Shown: one piece after another, positions 37,490 through 50,562 of the stretch
How the letters are laid out: every line of letters starts with the position of its first letter
How positions within the stretch are numbered: position 1 is the stretch's first letter
Assembly (NCBI GenBank): GCA_949752795.1
Contig: OX457057.1
Location: forward strand, 162,169,980-162,233,979
Direction of reading: 5' to 3'
From: Hyperoodon ampullatus
Lineage: Eukaryota; Chordata; Mammalia; Artiodactyla; Ziphiidae
DNA length: 64,000 bases
Program-made: the position numbers and the translations under genes
The notes under the pieces: generated by a model
What the model saw: only the letters and a program-made list of their open reading frames with translations
What the model was told of the DNA's origin: nothing
The model's database searches: none

Positions 37490-38275
37490 AATTGCTTCTT
37501 TTTTCAATTAAAAAAAAAGTAATTCAAACAGTATAAGCCCCTTTACATAGAGTGCAAATGCCCTCAACCACCAGCTGAATCTCATCCCACTCCCCATAAT
37601 TCATCATCCTTTGGGGTGTAGCCATCTGGACCTTCCTCTATGCATTACACCAAAGACTGACTTTTCTGTTGCTGTTGGTTTTTATATACAAATGGGGGTA
37701 TACTTACTCTGACTTGTGGTTTTTACCTATCAGTATTTCCTTAATAATAAGTATTTTCAGTGTTTGCAGATTTCTGATACTATAAATAGTCCAGGAATAT
37801 TCTTCTATAGATATCTGTGCACTTGTTCAAGGATTTCCATAGGACAGACTTTCAGATAAAGAATCGCTGGTTATTAAGTTAAATACTGACTAGAATTGTC
37901 CACCACAAAAACAATACCAATTTAAATTTCCACCGACTGTCTATGTTTCCCTACATCCTGGCCAGTGTTATATTATCAATCTTTAAAATTTCTGCCTAAT
38001 GGCCAATAAAAAGGGCATCTTTTTTAATCTGTGTTTTTGATAACTAGTGAGGTTCATCACCTTTTCATGTTTATTAACCATTTATATTTCACCTTCTTGA
38101 TCTCTCTATTCCATTTTTCTACTGTTGTTTTAGTCTTACTGAGTTGTGGAAGGTCTTTATATAGGTTACAGATTTCTTTTTCAGGTGTAGCCTTGGTTTT
38201 TAACATTTAACTTATCAAACAGTATTTATTCACTCATTACTATGCAGAGATAGGCTCAAACATATCTGCAAAAAT
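37490..38275 (-). mobile_element. Old L1/HAL1-type fragment
   Basis: Minus-oriented L1-like 3' text (..ttgtttcccaca-like, ..tctgtgtttttgataactagtgagg.., ..ttgtggaaggtctttatata..). Strongly diverged; family approximate. Confidence 0.55.
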
Positions 38276-38317
38276 TTTTTTATAATGAATACACTTTAAT
38301 GAAAAATAATTTTACAG

Positions 38318-38612
38318 GGGCTTCCCTGGTGGCGCAGTGGTTGAGAGTCCGCCTGCCGATGCAGGGGACATGGGTTCGAGCCCTGGTCTGGGAAAATCCC
38401 ACATGCGGAGCAACTAAGCCCGTGCACCACAGCTACTGAGCCTGTGCGTCTGGAGCCTGTGCTCCGCAACAAGAGAAGGCTGGGACAGTGAGAGGCCCGC
38501 GCACCGTGATGAAGAGTGGCCCCCGCTCACCACAACTAGAGAAAACCCTCGCACAGAAACGAAGACCCAACACAGCCAAAAATAAATAAATAAATTCATT
38601 TTAAAAAAATAA
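38318..38612 (+). mobile_element. CHR-1-type long SINE
   Basis: Complete head with GGCGCAGTGGTTGAGAGTCC and B-box GGTTCGAGCCC, the long tail (..aacgaagacccaacacagcc..) and (AATA)n. The target duplication is AAAATAATTTTACAG, before at ~38303-38317 and after at ~38615-38629. Confidence 0.93.
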
Positions 38613-38639
38613 AAAAAATAATTTTACAGTGTATGTTTT

Positions 38640-39520
38640 CATCTTAAAACATTCAAAAATATAGACATAATAAAACCATAGTCCCCCTCCTTTCTTCCCA
38701 GTTATTCTCGCTTCCCAAGCCTGCTCTGCTCCTGACAGGCAAAAACATTCATACTTTAGAGAGATAAAACAGAGGTGTAGGCTTCCAGATTTCCTCCTCC
38801 CACATTTATTTATATATATATGAACGGGTATACTTTCATTAGTGACTCTTTTTCCTCCTCCAGCTTTTAATTTTGAAAAGGTTCAAACTACAGAGAAGTT
38901 TAAACAATGCTACAATGATTACCCATATATCTACATTTTGCATTTGCTTGATCTCTTTGAACATTTAAATGTAAGTTGCACACATAACATTGGACTCTAA
39001 ATATTTCAACATGTATCTCCTAAGAATATATTACTATATAACCACAATGTAACATATTCAAGAAATTTAACAGTCACAATCATATAAAGTCCATATTACA
39101 ATTTCTTTGACTGTCCTAATTATGAGCTTTATAGCTTAAAAAAACTTCCTCCAAGAATAAACCAAGGTACATACATTGCATTTAGCTGTCAAGACTCTTT
39201 AGTTTCTCTTAATCTAGAACAGTCCTTCTGTCCCCCTACCCTATTCCATCTGCCAAATTTTGGTCTTAAGAATCCAAGCCAGTTGTCTTATAGGAATGTT
39301 CCACAATGTGGATTTAATTGTTTCTTCATGATTAAATTCAGGTTATATTTTTGGCAAGAACACTACATAGATGGTGCTGTGTTTATATAAAAGATTTTAA
39401 TCCCTTATCTATTGGCTTATATATATTGCTTATATATAGCCCATATTTTCTTCCAATTTGTATTTTAACTGTTTGAAAATGATTAAAATTTTTTTTCCTT
39501 CATTGCTTTTAGTTCTGTGC
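38640..39520 (-). mobile_element. Old L1M 3' fragment
   Basis: Minus-oriented 3' UTR-type L1 sequence (..aaaggttcaaactacagaga.., ..tgtcttataggaatgttcca..). No coding potential. Confidence 0.5.
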
Positions 39521-40204
39521 CCTATCTTTTCTATCCTAAAATTGATACTAAATATAAACATGGACTTGTCTCTATACTCTATTTTGTTCTTATAATTTTC
39601 TTTAATCTTAACAGTTTAAACTAGAAAAGATGAGGAATACAGTCCATTTCCTCGGCACTCAGTTGGGCTCCCTCACAGCCCACTATGCTCTAATTTCTAA
39701 ACATTTCATATGCATTATTTATCACTTCATATAATTAAAAGCCCAAACTAGCATGTTATTATTCTGTATGTATAAGTACCAATGCCAAACGTGAAAAGAT
39801 ATTTAACATATGTATTAGAGGACAAGTTCAGTTATTTAATCAATTCTCTAATTTGGCTTCTTTCTAATTAAAGTTAGGAAAAAACAAAAAAAATTTTACC
39901 TTATACATTTTACTTCTTTATAATAGTCAGCTTCTTTATAATAAGTGAAATCCAGCCAAGTCTCTGAAAGTGGCTAAGTGAACAGTTAACTATATCTGAA
40001 GATGACAATTTAATTTAGCTATATCAACCTTTTTTTTTTCCCCCTCCTTTGAGTACAGCAGTACTAACCAGAGGCAATTACTCTGTAAAACGTTCTAGTG
40101 AAACTAAACTGTAGCTTTGTCGGGTATGTGGGCATTATAGTCAATTTGACTAGAATACAAAAAACAGTCCTTCACCTCAATGTGAGGACTATATCTAGAT
40201 AATT

Positions 40205-40420
40205 ATAACATAATAGTGAGCAAAAAAGTCAGTGCTCAAGAATTTATATGATTCCATTCAGGTACAATTAAAGAATGACACAATGTACTGTTTAAGGAAA
40301 CATATATGGTAAACTCTAAAGAAAAGCAAGACAATGATTAACATGAAATTCAGGACAGTGACAAGGTGTGGGTACGGCTGATAAGGAAAGGTAGGTGATG
40401 CTATCTTATGGCACTTCCCA
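40205..40420 (+). repeat. L1 3' fragment, related to 36960-37145
   Basis: The segment (..tgattccattcaggtacaat.., ..cttacggctgataagg-like..) aligns by eye to 36960-37145 at roughly 80% or better, so both are copies of one old L1 3' end. Confidence 0.65.
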
Positions 40421-41579
40421 CATTCATTTAAACCAAAAATGTATTCTTCTCTACCCCTGGTGTGATTAAAGGGCTAAAACTGTGAGAATAAAGAAAAGCT
40501 TCTCTAATGATAATGTCTGAAGTTGAACTTGTAACTGGCCTCATCCAACCAAACTTCAAACTAGGGATTATGCTTACTAAAAGGAACAAAACAAAATAAA
40601 ACAACAACAAAACAAACAAAAAAACACTGAATCCCAGTAAATTTAGTCCAAGTGTTTGGTGAAGTAATACCTGATATTAAAATGTATACATGTAATGTGT
40701 GTGTATTAAAGTTTTTAAGAGCCATTGTTAGAATAAAAAAACACAAAGTGATAAATGCCCTCCCCCCCACTTCCAAAAAAAAAGAAGGGCTTCTCTGAAT
40801 TATGCAGTATCACTGGGTAATGTATAAGTAGTAAAAGAACTTAACTTTTTTTTTTCAGTGGCTTACCTTTCCTCAGTATGGTAAACCACTTAATTCACCC
40901 CCCACCCCCAAAATACACAATTTAGAAATAAAATTCCTCTCCAGGGGACTGTGTTAATGCAACATGGAAAATGGAAACTTAGTTTTCCATTTTCAAATAC
41001 TGTAGCACTGGCATAGAAAAAACAGCATGCAAAAAAAAGATTTATAGGAAGATTCTACATCTGGAGAAAAGAGCATTTCAAAGCTTCTTTTAAACACAAG
41101 AAGGTGATCATAGTAACCTTAGTAACTATTATTCCTCTTCACTGTTGGGAAAATCACTCAAACAGAGACTGAGGTGGAAAGAACCAGAGATGCTGGTCCG
41201 AATTTTTCATATTTTACAAATTAGGAAATGAGACTCCAAGGCGATAGTTTTCAACCATTTTTGACCCAAAAACCCCAGGTTTGAGAGGGCTTGGAAGTGA
41301 AGATAGATACTTGTAGTGTGCAGTTTTGACATTTGCAATGGAAAAATAGCATTTAAAAAAGAAACTACAAAATATGGAAGTTGTTCCCAAGACCTTCCTT
41401 GGAATGGTCTTACTAAACAAAAATAATTCCATTATAATACTCCAACAAGGAAAGTGTAAGAACTTCTGGATTAGAATGTGGGAAAAAACCCAAACCCTTG
41501 CATCGCATTAGACCTACTTTCTTTACAACCATGAAGAGGCTGTGAAACTATGCTAACAACTTGGAACAGGAATACTTAC

Positions 41580-41672
41580 ATGTTTTCTTTCTGTAGCCTT
41601 TAGAGATTTGGCAGCATAGTAGAAAAGCTGTGTCCCACACAAAGCTGCCCAATATTTCGTCCAAGATGCTAC
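41580..41672 (-). CDS. RALGPS2: RALGPS2 coding exon, PH domain core
   Basis: A 93-nt, phase 0-0 exon of 31 codons with acceptor CTCCAG and consensus donor GTAAGT. The peptide [20 protein letters not shown] then [11 protein letters not shown] (about 478-508) has the W-x-x-x-W..L-x-x-x-x-L-F-Y-Y pattern of PH-domain strands 2-4. Because it is symmetric, skipping would stay in frame but would destroy the PH fold. Confidence 0.94.
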
Positions 41673-42226
41673 CTGGAGAGGACAGACACATGAATATACT
41701 ATGCAAATGCTACTGGCTTCTCAGTCACTCTGTTTTCTCAGTGCCAAAGATCTTTAGCTCCACTTCACTTCCACCACCTTAGCTTCGAGTTTCATCACTT
41801 CTGAAATCTTTATCTCAAATATTCTTATCACGTCCACTCAATACATTCTACTTAGGACTGACCAAACAAAATTGGCTGAATTCTATTTTTTAGGGTTGTC
41901 ACTCTGTTTTCTATTTCTTCTAAACTTACTACTTAAAATACTTCTTAATGGGATATATTTTCAAGGTTCTCTAAGAACTATATTAGGGAGCAAAGAGAAG
42001 TACAGGAGCATCTTGATTTAAACACCCAAAAGGTATGATTTAACCAAAATCTATATGGCAGGTATAATAACACTTTAAATTAAATAACATTGTGAGGCAA
42101 AGGTGTATCTTAAATTATTTCAAGTGTATTATATATCTGGTTTTATTTCAACCGTCTTCATATTTTTTAGGGTCCTATTCATTTGCTTAATTTTAGAACG
42201 TGTATTAAAATATATTAAATTCTTAC

Positions 42227-42332
42227 TGTAGGCTTTTTGCCTTCTTTTAACAAAGTTTTTCTCCTGAGAACACCTTGGATAGTAACAGCTCCTGGATATA
42301 AATGTACTGCCAAATCTTCTGATTCTGCAGAA
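42227..42332 (-). CDS. RALGPS2: RALGPS2 coding exon, start of PH domain
   Basis: A 106-nt exon with acceptor TTATAG and donor GTAAGA, containing 1 nt and 35 codons, ending at phase 0. The peptide SAESEDLAVHLYPGAVTIQG continues to KEGKKPT (about 443-477). The VTIQGVLRRK stretch is the first beta strand of the PH domain. The following Arg/Lys cluster is where PH domains of this type contact phosphoinositide headgroups (family knowledge). Confidence 0.94.
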
Positions 42333-43930
42333 CTATAATAATGAAATGAAGAAAAGAACATATAAGCTCTTTAGTGATTATCGAGTAGGTACTTAAATAA
42401 AATGTAATTATTCTTAATTTTAAAACTGTTACTTTATTCAGAATAAGAAGACATTGACAGTTATAAAGGCTTACTGATCTGAAATTTGTAAGCTGTCACA
42501 AAATTAACAGGAAGTTACTGAAGTTAGCAGATGGTTAAAAAACACATTTTATTGCATATTTGAACAAGTATAATTTAGAAAGAATACAGAGATTCACCCT
42601 AGTAAAGATTAAATTAGGGATTTAAGACTTTTCTTCTTAACATGCCACACTGCAGCACTGCTGAAACCTTTTTTTCCCCAGTAAAAACTTAAGTCCTAGT
42701 AGGAAAGATGAGGATTCTATTTGTTAAAAGTATTTAAGCATATAAAACTCAAAATAAAAATAGCAGAATCAAAAGGAAAAAAGCAAAAGAAAACCCATGC
42801 TTAATTCTAAAACAGGTGAAAGAAGTAATGAAGGCAGTTAACAACATATTTTAAAAACCTACTTTCTGCAATGAAATTTAATGACATTTTAATGTCATCA
42901 ATGCATCTAAGTGATTATAGCTTAACAGCTCTCCAAGAAAGGAATAACTCCAAACTCAAGATTTCTTTTTCTTGTATCTTAAGAAAACCATCACAAAATA
43001 ATAATCAAACATTTAAATATCTCTCCCCAAGTCATTTAAGGTCCAACAGTTAAAATGAGAACAATTCCTATATAAGTCAATTAAAACATACACACTGATT
43101 AAAAAAAAAAAAGCTGTCATTCCTCTGGTCATTTGACATGAGCTGCAGAATTGCTACAACAGTGAAGAAACCTGAAGTTTGCAAGTTTATCCCTTTTTTA
43201 TTATTTAGGTGTCTTCAAAGTGACTTAAAAACTTAGAAACACTAGAAATTTCATGCTGGAGCTATTTATATTCAAGGAGGTATATGTTCAAGGAGATTAC
43301 ACACCATTAAATTGACATAAAATTAACTTTAAAGTCTGCTATTTTGTTGTATTATGAGAATTGGTGGATTATCCATTACTGTTAACCTCCAGCCCCCAAT
43401 CAATCTACCATACTTATTTTCTTCTGCAGCTAATGTGGTGCAGAAAGAGACCAGGTTTAACAAGATAAACAACTGAATGAACATGAGTTTAAACACAGAA
43501 ATATTATTTAATAAAAAAGACTTGTCTAAATTCAGGACCTGAAGTTAACCTGAAAAATTCTTAAAAAAGATAAACCGAATGTAGTAAATTCTTCGATTGC
43601 AGCGTTGAATAACAAGTGGATTTTTGTACTGCTTATCCAATAATCAGCAACATTAGAAAGACCTGTGCAGTTAAAAAGCTACAGATTTGGAATTATTTTA
43701 AAATGCTGACATAAAGATGCAAGTTCTAGCAATTAGCTCTGGGATCAGAAAGAATAGTTCAAATTTATCTCTAGATTAAATCTTGGAAAGAAAGTTTTCA
43801 TGGGCATTTTGTTTAGTTTTTAAACCAATTAGCTGAGAAAGAACAGAAATAATGTGAGACCACACCCATGTAAGCCAATCACCAACACCAGAGGGGAGTT
43901 CTGTGACCCCTGAATGCAGGGGAATTGTAC
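42333..43930 (-). other. RALGPS2 intron, nothing recognised
   Basis: 1.6 kb, AT-rich, between the cassette exon and the first PH-domain exon. No mobile element recognised. Confidence 0.5.
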
Positions 43931-44008
43931 CTGCTGGCCTTCATGTGGCTTCGATAGCCATTTCGTGCCACTCTTGTCACCGGGCCGAGAGAATGGTATA
44001 ATCTGTTC
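43931..44008 (-). CDS. RALGPS2: RALGPS2 in-frame cassette exon, basic segment
   Basis: A 78-nt (26-codon) exon between acceptor AACAG and donor GTACAA. The peptide begins RNRLYHSLGPV and ends YRSHMKAS (about 416-441). It is strongly basic, with five Arg, two His and one Lys, and lies just before the PH domain. Human RALGPS2 has this segment in its long (583-aa) form and lacks it in a form 26 residues shorter (from memory). The symmetric phase and the weak donor fit alternative use. Base composition here is richer in G+C and CpG than the flanking intron, as expected for a conserved exon. Confidence 0.88.
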
Positions 44009-46457
44009 CTGTTGGATTCCATTATAAATTGTATATATTACTTTTACTCACACAATCATCATCAATAACCTAGAACAGCATAATAATTTCTTTGTGTAAT
44101 ACAGCTTTCTAAATCCTACAAAAGGATAGTATGTGATTGCTCCTCTTTCTTTTTTTAAAGCATACAGCATAAATTTCAAATTATTTTTTTTCTTCTACTA
44201 TTGAATATAAATACTTAAAGGTGCTTATTAGTTCGAACCATATATTTATATACATTCACAAATCTGCTAAAATAATTAAAGAGGTATTTATAACCAAACA
44301 CTATCAAAGCCTGAAAAATACTTAAAAAATCCTTTTGTTCATATTCCAGTTCCTAGATTCCACTTTAAATATGATACCTGGATTTATATAACAATAAATT
44401 TTTATTGTATGCCCCTATAAAGACAGCTAAAAGCAATGAGACCTAGAAACTTAAAAGTAATGTGGCTTAAACACCTTATTTTCCTTTCTTTTATATTAAA
44501 TCCAAGAAAACTACCAAAAGAGATGAACTGAGTAATAAATAAAGCAGTCTTCTATTTCCACATCAATTAAAATGAATACATGATAAAGCCCATAAATGAT
44601 AAAAATGGTATGAGTTAATATTCATCCAAAATGGCATGTGATACTTAACAAAGGAAATAAACACACACACACACAAACACACACACATGTAGAAACACTG
44701 TTACTTCTTTGCCTAGGAAAAGCCAGAAGTAGCACTGTTGATAAATGATATTTAAAACAGAAAGTATTATTTTAGCAACTTAAGGGGCAACATATTTGAT
44801 GTCTCTCTATTTTCAAAGTTCACTGCCCACAGGTAGCATTTTAAATCCTAGCTCTTTATTCACTTTTTAATATTTCATGTCTGAGTCTTGCTGGGCAGCA
44901 TTAGATTTACTCTCAAAATGTCCCAAGAGCCACTGATTTAAACTTTGGCACAAGCACAGTACATGTTTTTGGCTGAAAATATCTGCAAAGCAAAACTCCT
45001 GTCAAAAGAAAAATATTGTTTTGAGATGTGAAGGTTAATATTGTTAAATACCATCTTCATAAGTAACCTGCTAGGATAAGAACAGATTATTTAACACAAC
45101 ACCATTCTGGTTACTCGCTCATAACTCATGCAATATGAGAAACAATTCTGTTCATCAATGTTTCTTACCTAAATACAGTACACTCTGAAATCAACATCTG
45201 ATGATATTATGTTCTTATTAGAGGAAAGAACTAATAAGACAGTTTGTACAGACAGCAAGCCAGAGGCAACTCTTGTGTTTTTCCTGTTTCAGGCAAACCC
45301 AAATAAAGAGATTGAAAGAAAAAGTTGGAAGAGAAATAATATGTAAAAACAAATTGTTAAAAATCCCCCAAAACAAAGAGAACAAAACTTAGGAACACTG
45401 ACAATTGGAGTAGAAAGGTTCAAAAGTAGTTTGAAATATTAGATTTGCAAGTAAAATCTTAATCACATAATGGTGAGAAATCTTTATGAAGTTTCAAGAA
45501 CAAGGATCTAATTTTCCAGTTACATCATGAAATTAACCAATTCAAGTATGTATAGTTCAATTTCAAATATATAGTTAGTATAATTGTTTTCTATTAAAAA
45601 GTGACTGACAGGGAGTTAGGTAACTAAATATATTCAACTTCATCAATTTTAACATGACATTCAAAACTCAATCTAATCTTGTTGCTTAGAAACTTAGATT
45701 GCTTAGTTTATATACAAAAGGGAGCAATTATTTTGCTCATGATTCAAGTATCTTAATATGACAATGGCAGAATGAAAATGGTCAAAGACAGTAAAATTCT
45801 AATGGATATTTTTTAAATAACAATTATTTGCACTGTTTGACTATATTTTTAGAAAAATCTTATTTTGGAAGATCAATATGGCGTATTTGCCACAAGCAGA
45901 TGACAGATCTTACAGCTTAAAGCATCAAGGAAAAGAAAACAGAACATGACTTACATTATTTCAGTACAAATCTCTGTGCTTTGTGCAAACTTTGAATTAA
46001 TGACAATTTAAGTTCAAACTTTTAGCTGCTTTACTTACAGTATAATTTAAAATTTACTAAGTCATTTTGCTCTTGACAAATTAGCTGAGAATGAATGAAG
46101 TTGACCACTCCACTAAATGCCTTAAAATTACTTAAATGAACCAGAATTTAAGGAAATAATTTTGTTTTTGTATACATATGTAGGTAAGCTGTGATTAGTT
46201 ATTATTATTTTTAAGTTACAATTTAAAATGCACTAAAATTCAAATATATGTGTCAAGCCTCCAAATAAACATGTCTTTACTAGATAACACTAAATTCCAG
46301 GCTTAAATATTAACTTTTTTTTTTTGCCACCAGCAGGAAGCCTAAAATAGTCCCTTGGAGATATGTAATAAATATTATGTGTTTAAATTCACATTATCAT
46401 ATACTTTAAGATAGACAAAATAAACTCAAAATAGTTTAAATGGGCAATTTTTCTTAC
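44009..46457 (-). other. RALGPS2 intron with CA microsatellite
   Basis: 2.45 kb AT-rich intron. (CA)n with one interruption at 44660-44688. No SINE or L1 recognised, which is unusual for this locus and may reflect control elements around the cassette exon (inference). Confidence 0.5.
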
Positions 46458-46512
46458 CTTTCAAAAGCAGGCCATGAAGTCTCTTCACTTAGTTCAGAGC
46501 CATCACTGCTAC
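46458..46512 (-). CDS. RALGPS2: RALGPS2 coding exon, short linker exon
   Basis: A 55-nt exon with acceptor TTTTAG and donor GTAAGA, containing 2 nt, 17 codons and 2 nt. The peptide is SSDGSELSEETSWPAFE (about 399-415), acidic and Ser-rich. It ends with AG. This can join either the 78-nt exon at 43931-44008 (giving Arg) or, if that is skipped, the exon at 42227-42332 (giving Ser). Both joins keep the same frame. The upstream intron (46513-56285) is the largest in the window and contains a near-full-length L1. Confidence 0.92.
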
Positions 46513-47446
46513 CTAAAATCAAAAGTTATCTTATTTTTTAAACATCATAATTAGGGTTTGGATGTTGTCTTTTAAAAATAAATACTCTAAAGGTGCTTAT
46601 AAAATGACAGTCACATTATTTGTGGGTGAACATCCACATATCAGTTCTTCATTCTAATATCATTGTGCTTAATTTATTTTGCAATATATTAGAAGAGTTG
46701 ACAAGACTACCCAAAATAACAAAACAGCATAAAACATTTTTGCATGTATACTTATGGCTTAAATTCATTAGTAAACACTTTTCCTACCACCAGAGAATGT
46801 ACATAAGCACAAAATTTTTCCTTATTAGGTTTGCCATAATTTAAGACCAATATAATTACGCATTTCTTACAGGTTCATGGTATACTGCTTCCCTTTGTAT
46901 TTTTTTAAAAACCCATTACTACCCTAAGGATTAAAAAGCTTAATGACATTCAATTTTTGCCTTTAGGGGCAAGGTAGAAGAGGATGGAATCCTTAAATTC
47001 AGGAAAAAAAAAAAAGGTGCCATAACAATGTAGAAGTTTCTCTTAAGAGACCCAGAATATCAGTTAAAATAGAAAGTTTTAGATTAGCTTAATTTGAGGG
47101 GAAAGAATTTGGAGAGTCCAAAACAGCTTAGGTTGATTTAAAAGTTATTTTAAAGATAATACTGGCTCTCAATAAAATCAATAATTAATATGTCCCTTAT
47201 GTATCAAGTTGAATCGTCTATCAGACTTTCACAACCAGGGTTCTGTGAGAGGCTCAAACTTGAATACTATAAGGAACCCATTATATGTGATGGAATAACA
47301 CCTTTTCCATGCATTTAGAATGGCATGAGTTATGTCCCATTCTTTGAAGAACTGAGTAACAGTCACTGAAGTAATCTTCTGGTTGTGTGGTTCAGATAAG
47401 AAACTGGAAGTAATCTGTTGTTGGCAGTGGGGTCTTGTAGGTTATC

Positions 47447-47666
47447 TTTTTTTTTTTTTAATTTATTTTTTATTGCGGTACGCGGGCCTCTCACTGTTGT
47501 GGCCTCTCCCGCTGCGGAGCACAGGCTCTGGACGCACAGGCTCAGCGGCCATGGCTCACGGGCCCAGCCGCTCCGCGGCATGTGGGATCTTCCTGGACCG
47601 GGGCACGAACCTGCGTCCCCTGCATCGGCAGGCGGACTCTCAACCAGTGCGCCACCAGGGAAACCC
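47447..47666 (-). mobile_element. CHR-type cetacean SINE
   Basis: Minus orientation, so sense with the gene. T-rich tail copy, body, and the complement of GGGTTTCCCTGGTGGCGC at the end. Exact target duplication TTGTAGGTTATCTTTT on both sides. CpG-rich and little diverged, hence young. Confidence 0.94.
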
Positions 47667-48949
47667 TTGTAGGTTATCTTTTGATGTAGAATTATGTGAT
47701 AATGAAAATTTAAGCATAGTTAGTATGACTTATTTGTAGAAGATAAAAGTTTCTTCCAGAAGGATGAAGCTCAGAGTGGATACACCTCCTTTAGCTGGGC
47801 AAGGCTCCTTTAGGTTACCTAAGACATATATACCATGTTAAAAACCGTTAGAGGCCATAGTCCCAAGCACTGGTTAATTTCTCCAGAGTACTTTCTCAAA
47901 GCCTCCAAGGGATATATTAATATTGTATGTAAAAGTTACAGCTGAGGAAAAAACCTTTTTGTGATTATGAATTGCGTGTGCGTATTAACAACTACCATCT
48001 ATGGTTATAGACTTTTCAGAATGTTTTAAAGCAAACACCCTGGAAGGTAATGCCTATGTCTAATGTTTTTAATTTATAAACAAAGATGTAACAATCTCTA
48101 CTGTTTATCTCCTTAGCCTTGGAATAATTAAACAATAAATACAAAGGCAAAAATTGAATTAGCCTCTTCTTGTTCTAAAAGATAGGTCTCTAAACTAAGA
48201 CACTAACTGTAATGGAATGAAATAACTAGATAACTGTCTTGTGGTAACAAAAAGAACATCTATGGAAAGTAAAAGCCACAAATAGAGAATAATAATCATT
48301 ATAATATTTATGATTATTATAGAAAAGCCAAATATTCTGTACTGAATTGAGAGCTGTAATTTTTAAAATTACTATTTTTGGCTTAAAGTGACATGCTAGA
48401 TTCCATAAGTGTAACACATTTTTAACTGGAAAAATGTTCTTCCTCTCTCTTTTGCAAAATTATTCTGTGTATCATTTTTTCAGATTGAGGTTGATATTTA
48501 CATATAGGCAATTCACAGTATTAACAGAGAGGTATTTCAAGAGGCCAACTTGTCTTCTGTTTTTTAAATTTTGTCATCATTTAATCATATGCATTTATAA
48601 AAAGGGGAATATTGGAATAAAACTGCTGAATGGAGCATTCTAGCTCCAAAGCAATTTCACTTTCAGGGTTTGAAACTCTCAAGGGTTAAAGGAAGTCAAC
48701 ATGTTCAAGAAAATGAACTCCTACATTTCTTTCTATTGACTGTTCATCAATATTGAAATGGTCATATTAATTATAATAGGCTTAGCCTTTGAGAAACCTG
48801 GCAGTTAATCACAGAAGAAGACATTTTCCTCCGTTATTGCTTTTTAAAAATAAAAATAGCACTGTATGGAGATTTCCTAATTCCAAACATCCAAAGAAAT
48901 AATGTTCATCTAGAAGGTTCAGAAAATAAATAAAAGTTTAGGAAGTAAA

Positions 48950-49110
48950 ACCAAACAAATTCCTCTCTTAATCTCACATCCTTTTCCAGTCCCAATTTTC
49001 TGCTCCCACTTCATAATAGCTATCCCTATTTTCTTACCTCTCATTCTCCAATCTCCAAGCTTTGCCTACACTACTCTATAAAGCAAATCTTGTCAAGGTC
49101 ACCAAATGGC
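48950..49110 (+). repeat. L2 LINE, left part of a split copy
   Basis: Contains ..tcttgtcaaggtcaccaa, a conserved L2 ORF2 stretch. It is continued at 55420 on the far side of the large L1, so the L1 inserted into this L2. Confidence 0.65.
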
Positions 49111-50339
49111 TTTTGTTTTTTTTACATCTTTATTGGAGCATAATTGCTTTACAATGCAGTGTTAGTTTCTGCTGTATAACAAAGTGAATCAGCTATATGT
49201 ATACATATATCCCAATATCCCCTCCCTCTTGCGTCTTCCTCCCACCCTCCCTATCCCACCCCCTAGGTGGTAAAAGCACCTAGCTGATCTCCCTGTGCTA
49301 TGCAGCTGTTTCCCACTAGCTATCTATTTTACATTTGGTAGTGTCTATATGTCAATGCCACTCTCTCACTTTGTCCCAGCTTCCCCCCTGGCCCCGTGTC
49401 CTCAAGTCCATTCTCTAAGTCTGCGTGCGTCTTTATTCCTGTCCTGCCACTAGGTTCTTCAGAACCATTTTTTTTCTTTTAGATTCCATATATATGCGTT
49501 AGCATACGGTATTTGTTTTTCTCTTTCTGACTTACTTCACTCTGTATGACAGACTCTAGGTCCATCCATCCACCTCACTACAAATAACTAAATTTCGTTT
49601 CTTTTTATGGCTGAGTAATATTCCATTGTACATATGTGCCACATCTTCTTTATTTATTCATCTGTTGATGGACATTTAGGGTGCTTCCATGTCCTGGCTA
49701 TTTATTGTAATTAATGCTGCAGTGAACATTGTGCCACACGTCTCCTCCTGAATTAAAGTTTTCTCAGGGTATATGCCCAGTAGTGGGATTGCTGGGTCAT
49801 ATGGTAGCTCTATTTTTAGTTTTTTAAGGAACCTTCATACTGTTCTCCATAGTGGCTGCATCAGTTTACACTCCCACCAACAGTGCAAGAGGGCTCCTTT
49901 TTCTCCACACCCTCTCCAGCATTTACTGTTTCTAGATTTTTTGATGATGGCCATTCCAACTGGTGTGAGGTGATACCTCATTGTGGTTTTGATTTTCATT
50001 TCTTGAATGATTAGTGATACTGAGCATACTTTCATGTGTTTGTTGGCAATCTGTGTATCTTCTTTGGAGAAATGTCTGTTTAGGTCTTCTGCCCATTTTT
50101 GGATTGGGTTGTTTTGTTTTTTTTTGATATTGAGCTGCATGAGCTGCTTGTATATTTTGGAGATTAATCCTGTCAGTTGCTTTGTTTGCAAATATTTTCT
50201 CCCACTCTATGGGTTGTCTTTTTGTCTAGTTTATGGTTTCCCTTCCTGTGCAAAAGCTTTTAAGTTTCATTGGGACCCATTTGTTTACTTTTGTTTCTTT
50301 TTCCATTACTCTAGGAGGTGGGTCAAAAAGGATCTTGCT

Positions 50340-50531
50340 GGGCTTCCCTGGTGGCGCAGTGGTTGAGAGTCCACCTGCTGATGCAGGGGACATGGGTTCG
50401 TGCCCTGGTCCGGGAAGATCCCACATGCCGTGGAGCGGCTGGGCCCGTGAGCCATGGCTGCTGAGCCTGCGTGTCTGGAGCCTGTGCTCCACAACGGGAG
50501 AGGCCACAACAGTGAGAGGCCTGCATACCGC

Positions 50532-50557
<26 letters not shown>
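50340..50557 (+). mobile_element. CHR-type cetacean SINE nested in L1
   Basis: GGGCTTCCCTGGTGGCGCAG to a ~27-nt poly-A tail, with exact target duplication AAAAAGGATCTTGCTG. The nesting shows that it postdates the L1. Confidence 0.95.
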
Positions 50558-50562
<5 letters not shown>

